Source: Nemophila menziesii
Lineage: Eukaryota > Streptophyta > Magnoliopsida > Boraginales > Hydrophyllaceae
Length of the DNA: 64,000 bases
Direction: 5' to 3'
NCBI GenBank assembly: GCA_029959085.1
Contig: JARWIR010000001.1
Span: forward strand, 19,645,730-19,709,729
How positions within the stretch are numbered: the stretch's first letter is position 1; the number at the start of each line of letters is the position of its first letter. The translations under genes and the position numbers were made by a program. The notes below the pieces were generated by a model. The model made no database searches and was not told the DNA's origin. It saw only the letters and a program-made list of their open reading frames with translations. This document shows, in pieces, positions 11,167-22,588 of the stretch.

Positions 11167-12407
11167 TTAGCTTGAACAATTAATCGATGGACGGATGTTA
11201 AAATATGTAAGCGATGCAAGAATTGCAGTAGCAGAAAAAACATACAATTTGAACCAAATCGATCCGAAAAGGGTCAAATATGTACAAGAGCTAGTAAAAA
11301 CCAATACACAAGTCAAGTTCAACAAGCATTTTCCCATTGACAAGTCCCCTTCTACACCTTCATTAGGGAAATGCCCTTTAAAATAAAAATTGGAGAGCAA
11401 TTTATCCTTGAGCGAGAAAGTATCCATTAACCATGAGGTCACCTCGTTTTCTGATGATGGGATATCACTTAAAGATAAACGCCTTACATGAATATGTACT
11501 TCAGCAGGGTCTACACCACACGCATTGTCCAAGAAAGTTGGGAATCGATGCTTATAGCTAATGGTTACATCATAAACTGCATTAATCAAGAAGGTTATAT
11601 AAATTATTTTATGTAATATAAGGACATAAAGTGCAATAAATAAGCAACCTGCATCCAAGGAGCCTCTCAATTCATTTAAGCAGGCATAAAATCCCTTAGT
11701 CTTTGGAAGTAACACGTTTTTCAAAACAGGAAGTCCATGTTCAGATGCATAATTTTGACTTCGTATACATTTCTGCTCACTAAAACAAACAAACAAAAAA
11801 AAAATCAAATTAAGTTACGAAAATGCAGAACATGAGGAAATACATACTTGAAATCTGTGCCTTCAGGAAATACAACAAGCCAGAGAGGATCTCGAGGATC
11901 TTTAAAAGTTTTCAACATCTGATGCATAACAGATTGATCGGTTTCCCATTTTCTTTCGACTGGAATAAACTCAACTACGTGAAATACCCAACCGAAAATA
12001 GGTAGCTTCATTAAACTACTCTTGAGAATATACTTTACGTACCCTATACTTCCTTTTCTTAACGCAAGGTCCCATAAATACATCCAATCAACCTCTGTTC
12101 TATGATTTGCGATAATCAATACTCGTTCCTTATCAGGAACTTTATCTCCGGAGAACACGAGTTTTGTTTTGTTTATCTTTTCAAACAGTAAAGGCCATAA
12201 AGCAAGCCAAGAACCTAGTACGAATGATGTACCGATTCTACTGTAATGAACGTTAAACATTCTGACAATGACAGCTGGCCAGAATCCACCACAGACAAGC
12301 ATCATGAAGGCTGTGACAATTAAGACGAGTATACATACAACACCTCGTAATGCTCTTAACTGGGTAAAAGGACGATGCCTTGAATCGCTAGTTTTTGAAA
12401 CTTCCAT
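11167..12407 (-). CDS. 1-acyl-sn-glycerol-3-phosphate acyltransferase (LPAT4/5 type), 366 aa
   Basis: Coding exons read leftwards: 12407-11848, 11779-11649 and 11576-11167 (560+131+410 nt, consistent phases). The first in-frame ATG is at 12407; a GTG six bases upstream is not a credible plant start. LPATs transfer an acyl chain to lysophosphatidic acid to make phosphatidic acid in the endoplasmic reticulum. N-terminal hydrophobic segments ([31 protein letters not shown]) precede the acyltransferase box NHRTEVDW, a [15 protein letters not shown] segment and the second box FPEGTDF, in the order and spacing of the family. Exon 3 contains the conserved YDVTISY motif and ends in two hydrophobic stretches consistent with a C-terminal membrane anchor. 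Length and boxes match the LPAT4/LPAT5 branch rather than plastid LPAT1. Which of the two is the orthologue cannot be told. Confidence 0.93.
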
Positions 12408-12436
12408 CTTCACTCTTTTCGATTACAAATTCTTGT

Positions 12437-13037
12437 ATTAGATAAAATGGAAATTTAAGTTTTATACATGTACGCGATAACAGATCCTTGACCCCACCTA
12501 ATTAGATGATGCTCGATTTGATTTTGAATTAAACCCTGTAAGTAAAGGAGATATTTTTATGAAAACCCCAGAACACATCATAAAATCACTTGAACCAGAT
12601 TACAGTCCAAGATGAGTATTAAGCATACACTCAGGGGAAAATCTTATTTGACCCCAAGGAAAATTAGTTATTTTGCATAATATAGGGATCTATAATGTAA
12701 TTAATTCCAAAAAATGTTTTTGGGTCAACATCACTTGGTCTCCAACAAAAATTCATGGCTCTAATACCCTTACCTATACTACTAAGTTCTAACTCTTCTA
12801 AATGAATGTAGCAAAACTTTAGAAAGATGATAACCCATCAAAAGCATTGAAGCAGACGATAAAACATTTTATGAAAAATAGAAACCCAAATATATGACAA
12901 AATATCAAACACAGAGAATGCATACCAAGATATTGAGTTCTATTATTTGGAAAAAAAAGAAAAACCGATAGTTTCTATAGATAAAATATGTGTAAAGGTG
13001 AAAGAAGAGATAAGAGAGTGAATTAACTTACGTAGAT
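12437..13037 (-). other. Probable 5'UTR intron of the LPAT gene
   Basis: Reading leftwards, a strong donor (AC|GTAAGT) lies at about 13034 and an acceptor (ATACAAG|AATTTG) at about 12437, just upstream of the start codon. The interval is AT-rich with no coding signal. A copy of the dispersed phrase (GCATAATATAGGGATCTATA) lies at 12675-12694. The exact borders are inferred. Confidence 0.5.
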
Positions 13038-13116
13038 AAAGTCTCAGGGTGGTATTGTGTTGATTACCATGTATCCGTTATGCACGAACGAGATTGAGGA
13101 GACAAGACACACCACA

Positions 13117-13124
13117 CTATATAG
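13117..13124 (-). promoter_or_regulatory. TATA box of the LPAT gene
   Basis: CTATATAG lies about 80 bases upstream of the inferred 5'UTR intron donor on the same strand. The first exon would then be a short non-coding leader starting near 13090. Confidence 0.5.
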
Positions 13125-13184
13125 TACGTATACGAAGGAACCAGGTGAAGTAGTGTGATGATAACAGCTACGGATATTTTATGC

Positions 13185-13683
13185 ATGTGACCTTGCAACT
13201 TTAATAATTACTTACTAAAAATAACCCCTCCAAAGTTGAAGTTTTTTCAAATTCGAGATATCATGGCCATGTGACTACGAAAAGTATGTCCTAAAAAGTA
13301 AAGTAAAAGCCCACAAAATTGTATTGCCATGTGACTACGAAAGTTGTATTAAATAACTTGAACCGAAGATCTAATTTTGAGACTATTAATTGGGATGTAG
13401 TTTTAGATTGAGGAAAATATAAATAAAGTAGGGGTAAACAAATCAAAACTAGAAAACCAAACTAAAATAAAAAAAAAACCGAATCAAAATAACAAAAAAC
13501 CGAAAACCGAAAACCGATTAGTTTCGGTTTTTCATTATTAAAATCCAAAAATTCTGGTTCGGTTCGGTTTAATATGCAAAAACCAAACTGAAAAACCAAA
13601 TTTTTTTACAATCTCCGGTAAAAAATATGATTTGCTAGTGATAAACAAAAAGAATACGATTTTCTGTTAATGTAAAAAAATAT
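13185..13683. other. Intergenic DNA with hAT-like CCGAAAACCGA text
   Basis: I see no gene. The stretch 13430-13610 holds the inverted phrases CCGAAAACCGAAAACCGATT and GGTTCGGTTCGGTTTAAT. These resemble the interior of the 3580-4504 element and may be a decayed relative, but ends and target duplication were not recognisable. Confidence 0.4.
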
Positions 13684-14616
13684 AGAGGCAATTACCAATA
13701 CCATCATAGAAGGAGGTGATATTGCCCATAAAAGTCATGTCTAATATAAAAAACATAATTAGACAATAATACCCTTAACTAAATATTCCCACCAAACTAA
13801 ATTTTCCCACCAAACTAAATATTCCCGCCAAAAAAATTCCGACCAACTTTTCCGACAAATTTTTTTCCCGCCAAATTTTTCCAGCCAAATTTATTCCCAC
13901 CAAAATTTTCCGGCCAATTTTTTTTCCCACCAAATTTTTATGTTATTATTTTGTGGGAAAAATTCCACCAAATTATATTTAAGAGTTTATGTTGTTTGGT
14001 ATGAAAAATCCCACTAAATTAAATATTTTTTTTAATGGAAAAGCACTTTTACTTAATAAAGCTACAAATGTGAACAAATGTGAACAGAGACAAAAGTTTT
14101 GCACTGTGTAAGTGGTGTGGTGTGCTAAAATGTTTTTTTTTTTGGCTACAGGCTAGTTCTGGCTGTTGATTAGTAGTCAGAGTAATAAAAACACGGTAGA
14201 TTTTGAGGTAAAGTTTATAATGGCTTTGCGAATCCAAGAATCTGTTTTGAACAAAATTTATTGTTGTTAGCTATGAAGTAATTTACATAATGATATACTT
14301 GAATTGGTTAGTTAGAAGAAATCTTTTCTTTACTAGCTTCTGTATTATATATTTGTGCAACTCTTGGGATAGAAGTGGTACTGGAATATTTCGATTTCTT
14401 TTAGCCAAGGAGAACTCAAAATGCAAAAATGTCCAAATCTTTCACTAGGACATCAAACACACAATACACAATAATAATAAAGATAAGTAAAATATATTAT
14501 TGGAATTCTTCTTCAAGAAGAATTAATTATACATATCATTTTTTCATTTTCAGTTAGAAACCACAGATATCAAAGAGACAAGAAAAATGCTAAAAAAACA
14601 AAACAAACCCCAACAT

Positions 14617-14756
14617 TTATTCCATTGCAAATATTGTCCCAACAGCTTTTAACTTTTCAATTATTTGTTCTCCTTCTTCCTTTGACACACCTTTCTTAAA
14701 CACAGCAGGTGCTTTCTCAACTAATTCTTAGCTTCCTTACGTCCCAATTCTTTAGC
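14617..14756 (-). pseudogene. Ribosomal protein L7/L12 C-terminal fragment
   Basis: Reading leftwards, the fragment gives ELGRKEAKN, an in-frame TAG, then LVEKAPAVFKKGVSKEEGEQ followed by IIEKLKAVGTIFAME and TAA. This is the C-terminal globular domain of organellar L7/L12, whose usual text is LKEAKELVEKAP...KLKAVGA. The internal stop and the lack of the N-terminal dimerisation part make it a fragment. It sits inside the Pack-MULE-like element. Confidence 0.8.
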
Positions 14757-14820
14757 AGGTACTTATAATATACTTGATACATTATTTCCTTCTATAATGG
14801 TATGATTAATAGTTACTATT

Positions 14821-15048
14821 TTAATCTATTAAGAGCATAATTGTAGACCTTTCCTTGGAAGAATTATCTCCATTAAAAAGCTTCACAACTCTCTCATCTA
14901 AAACTAACTCACCCACAACTTTAGCTCTCACCTTCATTCCTTCACCATTTCCACTATTTTCACCAATAACCCTGTTCACAACCCTAATTGCTGACACAGC
15001 ACTAACTTGACACCTCTGTAACCACTCCCTTAACAGTCTCTGCACCAA
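14821..15048 (-). pseudogene. Unrecognised coding fragment inside the Pack-MULE
   Basis: A 75-residue frame reads leftwards with ordinary protein composition, for example VSAIRVVNRVIGENSGNGEG then MKVRAKVVGELVLDERVVKL. A splice acceptor-like TTGCAG stands just upstream at about 15060. I do not recognise the source. By position it is probably another captured host exon. Confidence 0.4.
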
Positions 15049-15137
15049 CTAAAGGACTGCAATGACAACATAATAATGTAAATTGCACAGTTGGTCCCTG
15101 TTATGCTAAATAAACAAAATACACCCACATGTACATA

Positions 15138-15312
15138 GGGTCAACATCGATAGCCAATTTAAACAAAGGACCAATAGAAGCTCCTTCAAAACGTGTTGCT
15201 GCCATAAGAAGTCCAACCCTCTTTTGCTCTTTATAAGTGGGTGTAGCAAGTAACCAAGCAATGCTTCCAAAGCATGCAATTGTGGTTCCAAAGGATGTGA
15301 TTAAAGATAAAC
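15138..15312 (-). pseudogene. Bax inhibitor-1 exon fragment
   Basis: Reading leftwards from a splice acceptor (CAAACAG at 15313-15319), the exon gives LSLITSFGTTIACFGSIAWL, then LATPTYKEQKRVGLLMAATR, then FEGASIGPLFKLAIDVDP. This matches the second and third membrane region of plant BI-1 proteins, where SCPPYEHQKRLSLL, EGASVGPLI and AIDVDPS are conserved. The exon runs on into non-homologous sequence and a stop. BI-1 is an ER membrane suppressor of cell death; this copy covers only about a fifth of it and cannot make the protein. Confidence 0.82.
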
Positions 15313-15989
15313 CTGTTTGAGATGAGTCTCAAAAGCAAAGAGCATATATTGTACATAGATAGACATGAAGCCCAGGATAATAAGAAAGAAAAATTTATAT
15401 ACACAATAGTTTGAGAAAAATTATGCAATATTAATTTGAACTGATGAAAAAAAATGAAGTCAATCAACTGAGAAGCCAGGTGGTGCTTCGAAGATCATGA
15501 CCATGTCATTAATATTTTTTGATAATGTTAATAATCAAGACTTGTATGCTTTGATTACTTAGCAATTACAAAACTCAGTCATCAGTTTTATCTTCAGCTC
15601 CAGTTTATAGCTACAACCCCATTCATTCCCTGTATTTGCATATTGGTCCCTGAAGTAGTGATACATAATTCGCAGTTACCAAACTATATATCACAGCTCC
15701 AACTTTTAGCATAGTAATGGGTTGCATTGTATTTGCAGATTGGTCCCTGCATTCCTCAACTTTTACAGTTAAACTTCAGGATATTGCTGCATTAAAACTA
15801 TTAATAACTAGTTAGAATTTGATCACTTATAACCAAGTGTAGCAGGAACACGTGAATTATTAATCAAATATCATATTCACATTTATAATTGAGCTCTAAT
15901 AAACTAAAATAAGATTGTTAACATCCAATATATTGAGACAAAATCAAACTATTTCAGAATTACATATAATTAAAAAGATGCAGCTGAAA

Positions 15990-16049
15990 TTATACACTTA
16001 TAGCAGTAGAACGAAGCTTTGGAAGCGCAGTGCTTCTGTAGAACACCAT
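15990..16049 (-). pseudogene. Possible citrate synthase first-exon fragment
   Basis: A 19-codon frame reads MVFYRSTALPKLRSTAISV and then TAA. It strongly resembles the mitochondrial presequence start of plant citrate synthase (MVF-Y/F-RS...LRSRA), which in many plants ends its first exon near this point. It is short, so chance similarity is not excluded. It lies in the same orientation as the other captured fragments. Confidence 0.4.
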
Positions 16050-16678
16050 AGCTTTTGCTCACAATAGCTTGTCATTATCTAGAGATGTTGGATTAGCAGG
16101 AAGAATTATAGCCCTTGGATTAAGTGACGACCCAACAACCGGTCCCATATACCTGGGATAGATTTGGAAGAAGGTTTCTCGAGCACACATTTATTAGACC
16201 CACATCATCTAAAACCATTGCTAAAAAGCCGAAAAGATGGTGGTGGTGGTGGTGGTGTCGGTGGCAGGCGGCTTTTCATAGAAGAGAGAAGATGAAGCTG
16301 CATTCTTTTGGGTTTGACTAAGTATGAGAATAAAAGAAAATTGTTAAGTTATATTAAACTATAAAATCCCGATAGGGGTAGGGTAATTTGTAACTGTAAT
16401 TTTTATCTATCTATATATTAATGCTTTGAAAAAAAAAAATATAAAAAAGGGTATATTTGGTATAATAATACTTTTTTTGGACTTTTATAGGCAATATTAT
16501 TGTTAGTTTTGTGACTTAGATGGTAATTTTTTCTTTCTTTTTATTTATAAAACCGTTTACCTAACCAAAAACAAAAAAAACAAATCACTAGAGTAGAAAA
16601 TCCAAAAGCTCTCGTAACAATCAAAATAGAGTCCCAATAAATAGAATAAAAAGTTCAACTTTTAAGGTATATCGAAAA

Positions 16679-16869
16679 GAGTAATGATATATGTCACCCC
16701 TTTTCATATCACCCTTTTATCACTCTTCTATATATATGTATTGATTTCCTTGAATAGAAGATAGAGAAAAATTAAATAGGATAGAGAAATCCATTCATTG
16801 GTACATGTAGGCATACACGTAGGAGGTGATAAAAGAGTGATACAAAAAGGGTGACAAATATCATTACTC
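16679..16869. mobile_element. Mutator-type MITE, 191 bp
   Basis: The terminal inverted repeats run GAGTAATGATATATGTCACC... and, from the other end, GAGTAATGATATTTGTCACC..., extending about 50 bases. They are flanked by the identical 9-bp duplication TATCGAAAA at 16670-16678 and 16870-16878. A 9-bp duplication indicates Mutator-type transposase. Confidence 0.93.
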
Positions 16870-16878
16870 TATCGAAAA

Positions 16879-17841
16879 ATAATCTTGACACGATAATAAG
16901 TTAATAACCGTTCATACAATATCTTCCTTTTCTTACTATGGAGGTATAATGTTAATTCCATTCAAAAACCGAATGTGGGATGTAGCCCTTAAACAATGTA
17001 GTTCTAATAACTAACTAATATCAAATGCAAAATAATCTATTATTGAAGATTCAAGTTGGCAAACCAATTTACAATCTTATTTGGCTATTCTAATTTACAT
17101 GTCGAATTCTACTCTTTGTGTTTTTAAGCTAAATTTGCAATTATCTAGCATATCATTATAACTGTTTCAAATCAAGAGGCAACGTAGTCAAATATTGAAT
17201 ATCATGGTATTCTAAAGTTGGTTTATCTAATTTGGACTCTTATCTGTTTTCTTGTACCTATTAAACTTTTTACTTTTCGGATTACTTTAAATAAATTTGC
17301 AATCATCTATCCAAGTGGAATCAGGGCTCGTTTGCTCTAATAGTTACATAACCATATAATTAGTCTCCATAACAAGCCTTTGAGTTCCCGATAAGTTCAA
17401 CCCAATTATGACCTCTTCATGTCTCGATAGGATAATATTGCACTCATCAATTCATATAACCAGAAAACTTAAAACCCGTTTGTTATTGCTTAATCTATAG
17501 CTAAAAACGTGTTTAAAAAAATATATATAACAACTGTAAAAAAAATATTAAAAAAATATCTTGAGATTTAAAAAAAAATTTAAGTGATTATTTAAAAAAT
17601 ATTCTATCCCGTGCTTCTCATAAACGTAATTTTAAATGTTTAAATTATTTTTAAAAGTAATTTTTTATTTTAAATTATTTTTAAAAATCTATAATCAGAG
17701 TTTAAATTACAATTGTACCAATAATTCTTTGTGTAGTGTGTAACTACCACAAAAATATTTAGTTTGGATCCATCACTAAAACAATAGTATTTAGTAATTT
17801 ACCTTTTTAAGTGGTTTTTCCAACCCGACACTAAGACGATA
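16879..17841. other. Intergenic AT-rich DNA
   Basis: I see no gene, RNA gene or bounded repeat here. The text is strongly AT-rich, with A/T homopolymer runs near 17510-17700. Confidence 0.5.
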
Positions 17842-18094
17842 CTCCCTTCGCCCATTTTTATTTGTCTACCTTTCTAAAAGGAGGTGTCCAATATTATTTG
17901 TCCATTTTTCAATATCAAGGCACTTTTTCTCTATTTTTTCCAAGAGTACCCCTAATTAAATAGTATACGAGTGTTGTAATAAATGACCCTATGTATATGA
18001 ATTATGGGCAATTGTGTAAAATAGAAAAGTATTAAATGCTCTTTTTAATATCTGTGCACCAAAAAGGTGGACAAATAAAAATGGACGGAAAGAG
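17842..18094. mobile_element. Stowaway-type MITE
   Basis: The ends are CTCCCTTCGCCCATTTTTAT and, reverse-complemented from 18094, CTCTTTCCGTCCATTTTTAT, flanked by TA on both sides (17840-17841, 18095-18096). The CTCCCTCCGTCCC terminus and TA duplication are diagnostic of Stowaway/Tc1-mariner MITEs. The interior has no coding sequence. Confidence 0.92.
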
Positions 18095-18443
18095 TATATA
18101 GCAACTATTACTATATTTTGACAAAAAATAGAAAACCTATCACTATTACCATTTTTAATTTACGAGTAGTAATTTACAATTTTACATCGTCGAACAAGAC
18201 AACATATATATATATATGTCTGACTATCGTCTATACACACAACCCACTTGGAATAAAACATGATGATCATCACAAAAGAATCAAACTTTTATTAATTATC
18301 ACACCTTCTCACCACGACTTAACCAAACATTAATACTTTAAAATTCAAGAACGGATCATTGACTTTTTTTCTTCCACCTAACCATGAAATTAAATTTCAG
18401 ATCTTTACAGAATTGCCTATTCATTACAATCCACTAATCACTC

Positions 18444-21400
18444 ATGCAGAAAATGAATAATCCCATGTCATTGGTGTTAACAATGGTGGTGGTTTCCGCC
18501 GTGATCATCGGCAGCGGTGGTGTGTGGGCTGAAGGTGGCGAATCAGATGATACCCCGAAAGCACCATATAGAATGCACACGTTGTTTTCGGTGGAATGTC
18601 AGGATTACTTTGATTGGCAAACAGTGGGCCTCATGCATAGCTACAGAAAAGCCCAACAGCCCGGCCCAATTACACGTCTCCTCAGCTGTACAGATGATGA
18701 GTTGAAGAATTATAAGGGTATGGAGTTAGCACCAACTTTGGAGGTCCCTTCAATGAGCAGAAACCCCCATACTGGTGATTGGTCTGTACCCTTTTCAACA
18801 TTTTTGATATTATTTGCATTACAAGTCCCTGTAACACTTTTAAATTTCCCACTCGATCGCTGGTCAACTCTAGACTAGAGAGCTTGTTAAAGTATTTATC
18901 ATTATCTTATAGGTACCCTGCAATTAATAAACCAGCTGGGGTAGTTCACTGGCTAACACATAGTGAAGAAGCAAAGAATGTGGATTGGGTCGTGATTCTT
19001 GATGCTGACATGATCATTCGTGGGCCCATCGTACCTTGGGAGCTAGGTGCTGAGAAAGGTCGTCCCGTTGCTGCATATTATGGGTAACAAAAAAAATATA
19101 AATTGTGTATCTATCTTATTTATTCGCTTTACTTGTATTTCTTGCAAAGTTAAACTAGTTTTAGCTCATTTGTGAAAATGTATAAGTTATTCTATGTTTA
19201 ATGAGTAGTAAAAGAGAAAAAGTTAGAATAAAACTATCTTTTGCTGCAATGAATCTTCGATCATTTGTTTTTCTCAAAGCTTATTAAGTTGGAACGGAGA
19301 TTGGGGGTTCGGCGGGATGCCCCCAATTTTTTTAGTTAATTGCACTATAGGTCCCTGTATTATACAAAATAATCGCTGTTTCATCATAGAAACAACAAAA
19401 TATTTATACGAACAAAATAGACGAAACCTGAAATTTTAACAAGCTAAGGGGTGTCGTGTGAAGATTCTGAATATTTCAGGGACCGTAAGGTTTTAATACA
19501 ACTTTTATATAGGGTCAGAAAAATTATTTTCAAAACCTAGGGGATACCATGGGATTAAGTTTCTGGCAACCCCAAGGCAGAGAGGCCAATGGGGTAAGGG
19601 TGAAACATCCTATAATATGCAAAAATTGCAGTATAGGTCCCTATGAGTAAATAAAATTAAAAATGGTGCTTCATCAGGTAAAGTAAAAATTGCACAATAG
19701 GTCCTCTATATTATGCAAAAAATTGCACTATAGGTCCCTATATTATGCAAATTTGCATTGTAGGTCCCTATGTCATTCAAAAATTGACTCTCTGAGTTGA
19801 TTGCACTTTATGTCCCTATACTATGAAAATATTACCTTCTTTGAGTTAATTGCATTATATGTCACTAATTATAGAAAGTAACCTTTATTTTATCTGATAA
19901 AGAACAAAAGATTCATAAGTTGAAAATAAATAAAAGCCTAAAAATTCAATTTTAAACAGCTTGGGGGGCAAGTGAAGATTCTAATTTTTTTTTCTATACG
20001 GTCAAAAATATAATTTTCATAACCTTGTGGGGACTTGTTCAAAATATAATCTTTCTTGTACAGTTTCTATAGTGATGTATATATCTGAAAACGGTACGTT
20101 TTTTCTGTTAGGTATTTGGTGGGTTGTGACAGTATTCTTGCGAAATTGCACTCACAACACCCTGATCTTTGTGATAAAGTTGGTGGACTTTTAGCCATGC
20201 ACATAGATGATCTTCGTGCATTAGCTCCATTATGGCTTTCAAAAACCGAAGAAGTACGAGAAGATAAAGCTCACTGGGCCACTAATTATACTGGTGATAT
20301 ATATGAACATGGTTGGATTAGTGAAATGTATGGCTACTCATTTGGTGCCGCTGAGGTATGCAAATTTTTTCACATTAGGTCCCTATATTATGCAAATTTA
20401 TCCCCCCCACTCCCACTGACTCTTTTAACTGTTTTAGGTGGGCCTACGACACAAGATAACTGATAACCTGATGATCTACCCAGGGTATACCCCACGTGAG
20501 GGTATTGAGCCCATTCTTATGCATTATGGTCTTCCCTTTACTGTTGGAAATTGGTCATTTGGTAAAGCGGATCATCATGAAGATAAAATCGTGTATGATT
20601 GTGGTCGCCTTTTTCCTGAACCTCCTTATCCAAGAGAGGTAAATACATTTTTTTTTTTCGTTAATTGCACTACAGGTCCCTCTTCAAGTAACTAAAACTT
20701 AAAAGAAATGTTGGTTTGATAGGTGAATCAAATGACGACAGAGCTTTCTAAAAGAAGACAAATGTTTTTAAGCATCGAGTGTATTAATACCTTGAATGAA
20801 GGTCTTCTATTACAACACGCTGCTTTTGGATGTCCAAAGCCACAATGGACGAAATATTTGAGCTTTTTAAAAAGCAAAGCATTTGCAGAACTCACTAAAC
20901 CCAAAGGTTTAACTCCTCAAAGCCTTGAAATGATGGATATGAAGATCAAACGACCCGCTAAACAACAAGATGATACTCCAAAGGCCCAAACTAAAACCCT
21001 AGAGCCCGTTAAGGAGAAAATCCGTCCAAAAGTTGTTAAAAAACCCATGAAGGATTATCCGAAAATCCACACCATATTTTCGACGGAATGTTCGTCGTAT
21101 TTTGATTGGCAAACGGTGGGCCTTGTTCATAGTTTTTATAAAAGTGGTCAGCCTGGGAATATCACGAGGCTTGTGAGTTGTACAGATGAAGAATTGAAGA
21201 ATTATAAAGGAAAAGATCTTGCTCCGACTCATTATGTACCGTCGATGAGTCGTCATCCGTTAACCGGAGATTGGTATCCGGCGATTAATAAACCGGCGGC
21301 GGTTCTTCATTGGCTTAATCACGTGAAAACCGATGCTGAGTTTATAGTAATTTTAGATGCTGACATGATCATGAGGGGACCCATTACACCTTGGGATTTC

Positions 21401-22588
21401 GGTGCTGAAAAAGGCCGACCAGTTTCAACTCCTTACGAGTAAGACTTTACTATAAATATAAATGAGTTAGTTATATGTATGTTGAAATTTACTGTTTTAC
21501 CCTTTTGATTCTTCTGACAGTTACCTAATCGGGTGTGATAATGAGTTAGCGAAACTCCATACCGTTCATCCTGAAGCGTGTGATAAAGTTGGAGGTGTGA
21601 TCATTATGCATATACGAGATCTACGGAAATTTGCTCTGCTGTGGCTGCACAAAACCGAAGAGGTTAGAGCGGACACTTCTCATTGGTCCAAAAACATAAC
21701 TGGGGATGTTTACGAGGCTGGATGGATCAGTGAGATGTATGGTTACTCCTTTGGTGCTGCTGAGGTATGCATTATTATTATTACACTCTTTCATCTTTTT
21801 TATAGTTTAGTCCTTTTATGATATATTTGTTTGTTTTTTTGCAGATGAAGTTGCGGCATATTATTAGCGATGAGATTTTGATTTACCCAGGTTACGTTCC
21901 TACCCCTGGTGTTAACTATAGAGCATTTCATTACGGGTTAGAGTTCCGGGTAGGAGATTGGAGCTTCGACAAAGCAAACTGGAGACACATTGACGTGGCT
22001 AACACATGCTGGGGTAAATTTCCTGATCCGCCCGACCCGTCAACTCTTCATCAAAATGATAATAATGCCCTCCAACGTGACTTACTCAGCATCGAATGTG
22101 TAACAATTTTGAACGAAGCTCTTTACCTCAACCACCAAAGACGAAAATGTCCCGATCCCAATTCACTCTCAACCGAAACTCAAGAAACTACCCCCGAAAT
22201 TCAAGAACCGCCCCCCGAAAAGCCAAAAACGATAATATCGACCCCTGAAACTCGAAAAAGAGACCCGGAAAATGAGTCGTCGGGGAGAAAATTTGGGAAG
22301 CATGAAAAGGTGATTCATGAAGTGAGACACGAAGATGTGGGTTTGACGAATCAAACGGAGACAGGTGTAACAAACCAGAACCAGACGTTTAGTTCAATGA
22401 GATTATGGATCATTGGGTTATGGTCTTGTTCAATATTGGGCTTTATTGTGGTAATGTCCATGTTGTTATCAAGTAGAAGACAGAAAAAGAGGTCCAAATG
22501 GTTTAGGGGCAAGAGGCGACCGGGTTATTCAGGGTTTGGGGATATTAACGGGCAGGATAGGCATCTTCGCAGTGGTGAGACAGCATAA
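18444..22588 (+). CDS. SERGT1: Peptidyl-serine alpha-galactosyltransferase (SERGT1 type), 885 aa
   Basis: Exons are 18444-18781, 18913-19083, 20112-20355, 20438-20638, 20723-21438, 21521-21764 and 21845-22588 (2658 nt, phases consistent). The family adds alpha-galactose to serine in extensin-type cell-wall glycoproteins in the secretory pathway. The N-terminus has a signal peptide or anchor (SLVLTMVVVSAVIIGSGGVW). Two homologous glycosyltransferase halves follow, each with FS-ECQDYFDWQTVGL-like, VPSMSR, YPAINKP, VILDADMI, GAEKGRP and GWISEMYGYSFGAAE blocks; ILDADM is the likely DXD metal site. After each half comes SIEC-NTLNE. The C-terminus has a transmembrane segment (WIIGLWSCSILGFIVVMSML) and a basic tail. 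I used the first ATG; a second, three codons later, is equally possible. Intron 2 holds at least seven copies of the dispersed GGTCCCTA phrase. Confidence 0.95.

Larger units (their letters stand above)
13684..16532. mobile_element. Pack-MULE-like element carrying several host gene fragments
   Basis: The two ends are long, diverged inverted repeats. The left end (13684-13740) reads AATTACC...GATATTGCCCATAAAAGTC. The right end, reverse-complemented from 16532, reads AATTACC...AATATTGCCTATAAAAGTCC at the same spacing. Next to the left end are tandem sub-terminal units of the form TTCCCACCAAACTAAATA (13785-13930), as often seen in MULEs. A further partial copy of the terminal sequence lies internally at about 14780-14812. 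The interior carries fragments related to unrelated plant genes, all reading leftwards. No 9-bp duplication was found, so the outermost few bases are uncertain. Confidence 0.7.

Noticed and set aside
11167..11808. A single 213-codon minus-strand frame
   Set aside because: It reads through two introns of the LPAT gene. The splice-consistent structure (exons to 11649, then from 11576) matches the protein family.
14049..14237. 62-codon minus-strand frame in the left part of the Pack-MULE
   Set aside because: Low-complexity, no motif, and no similarity to the captured exons around it.
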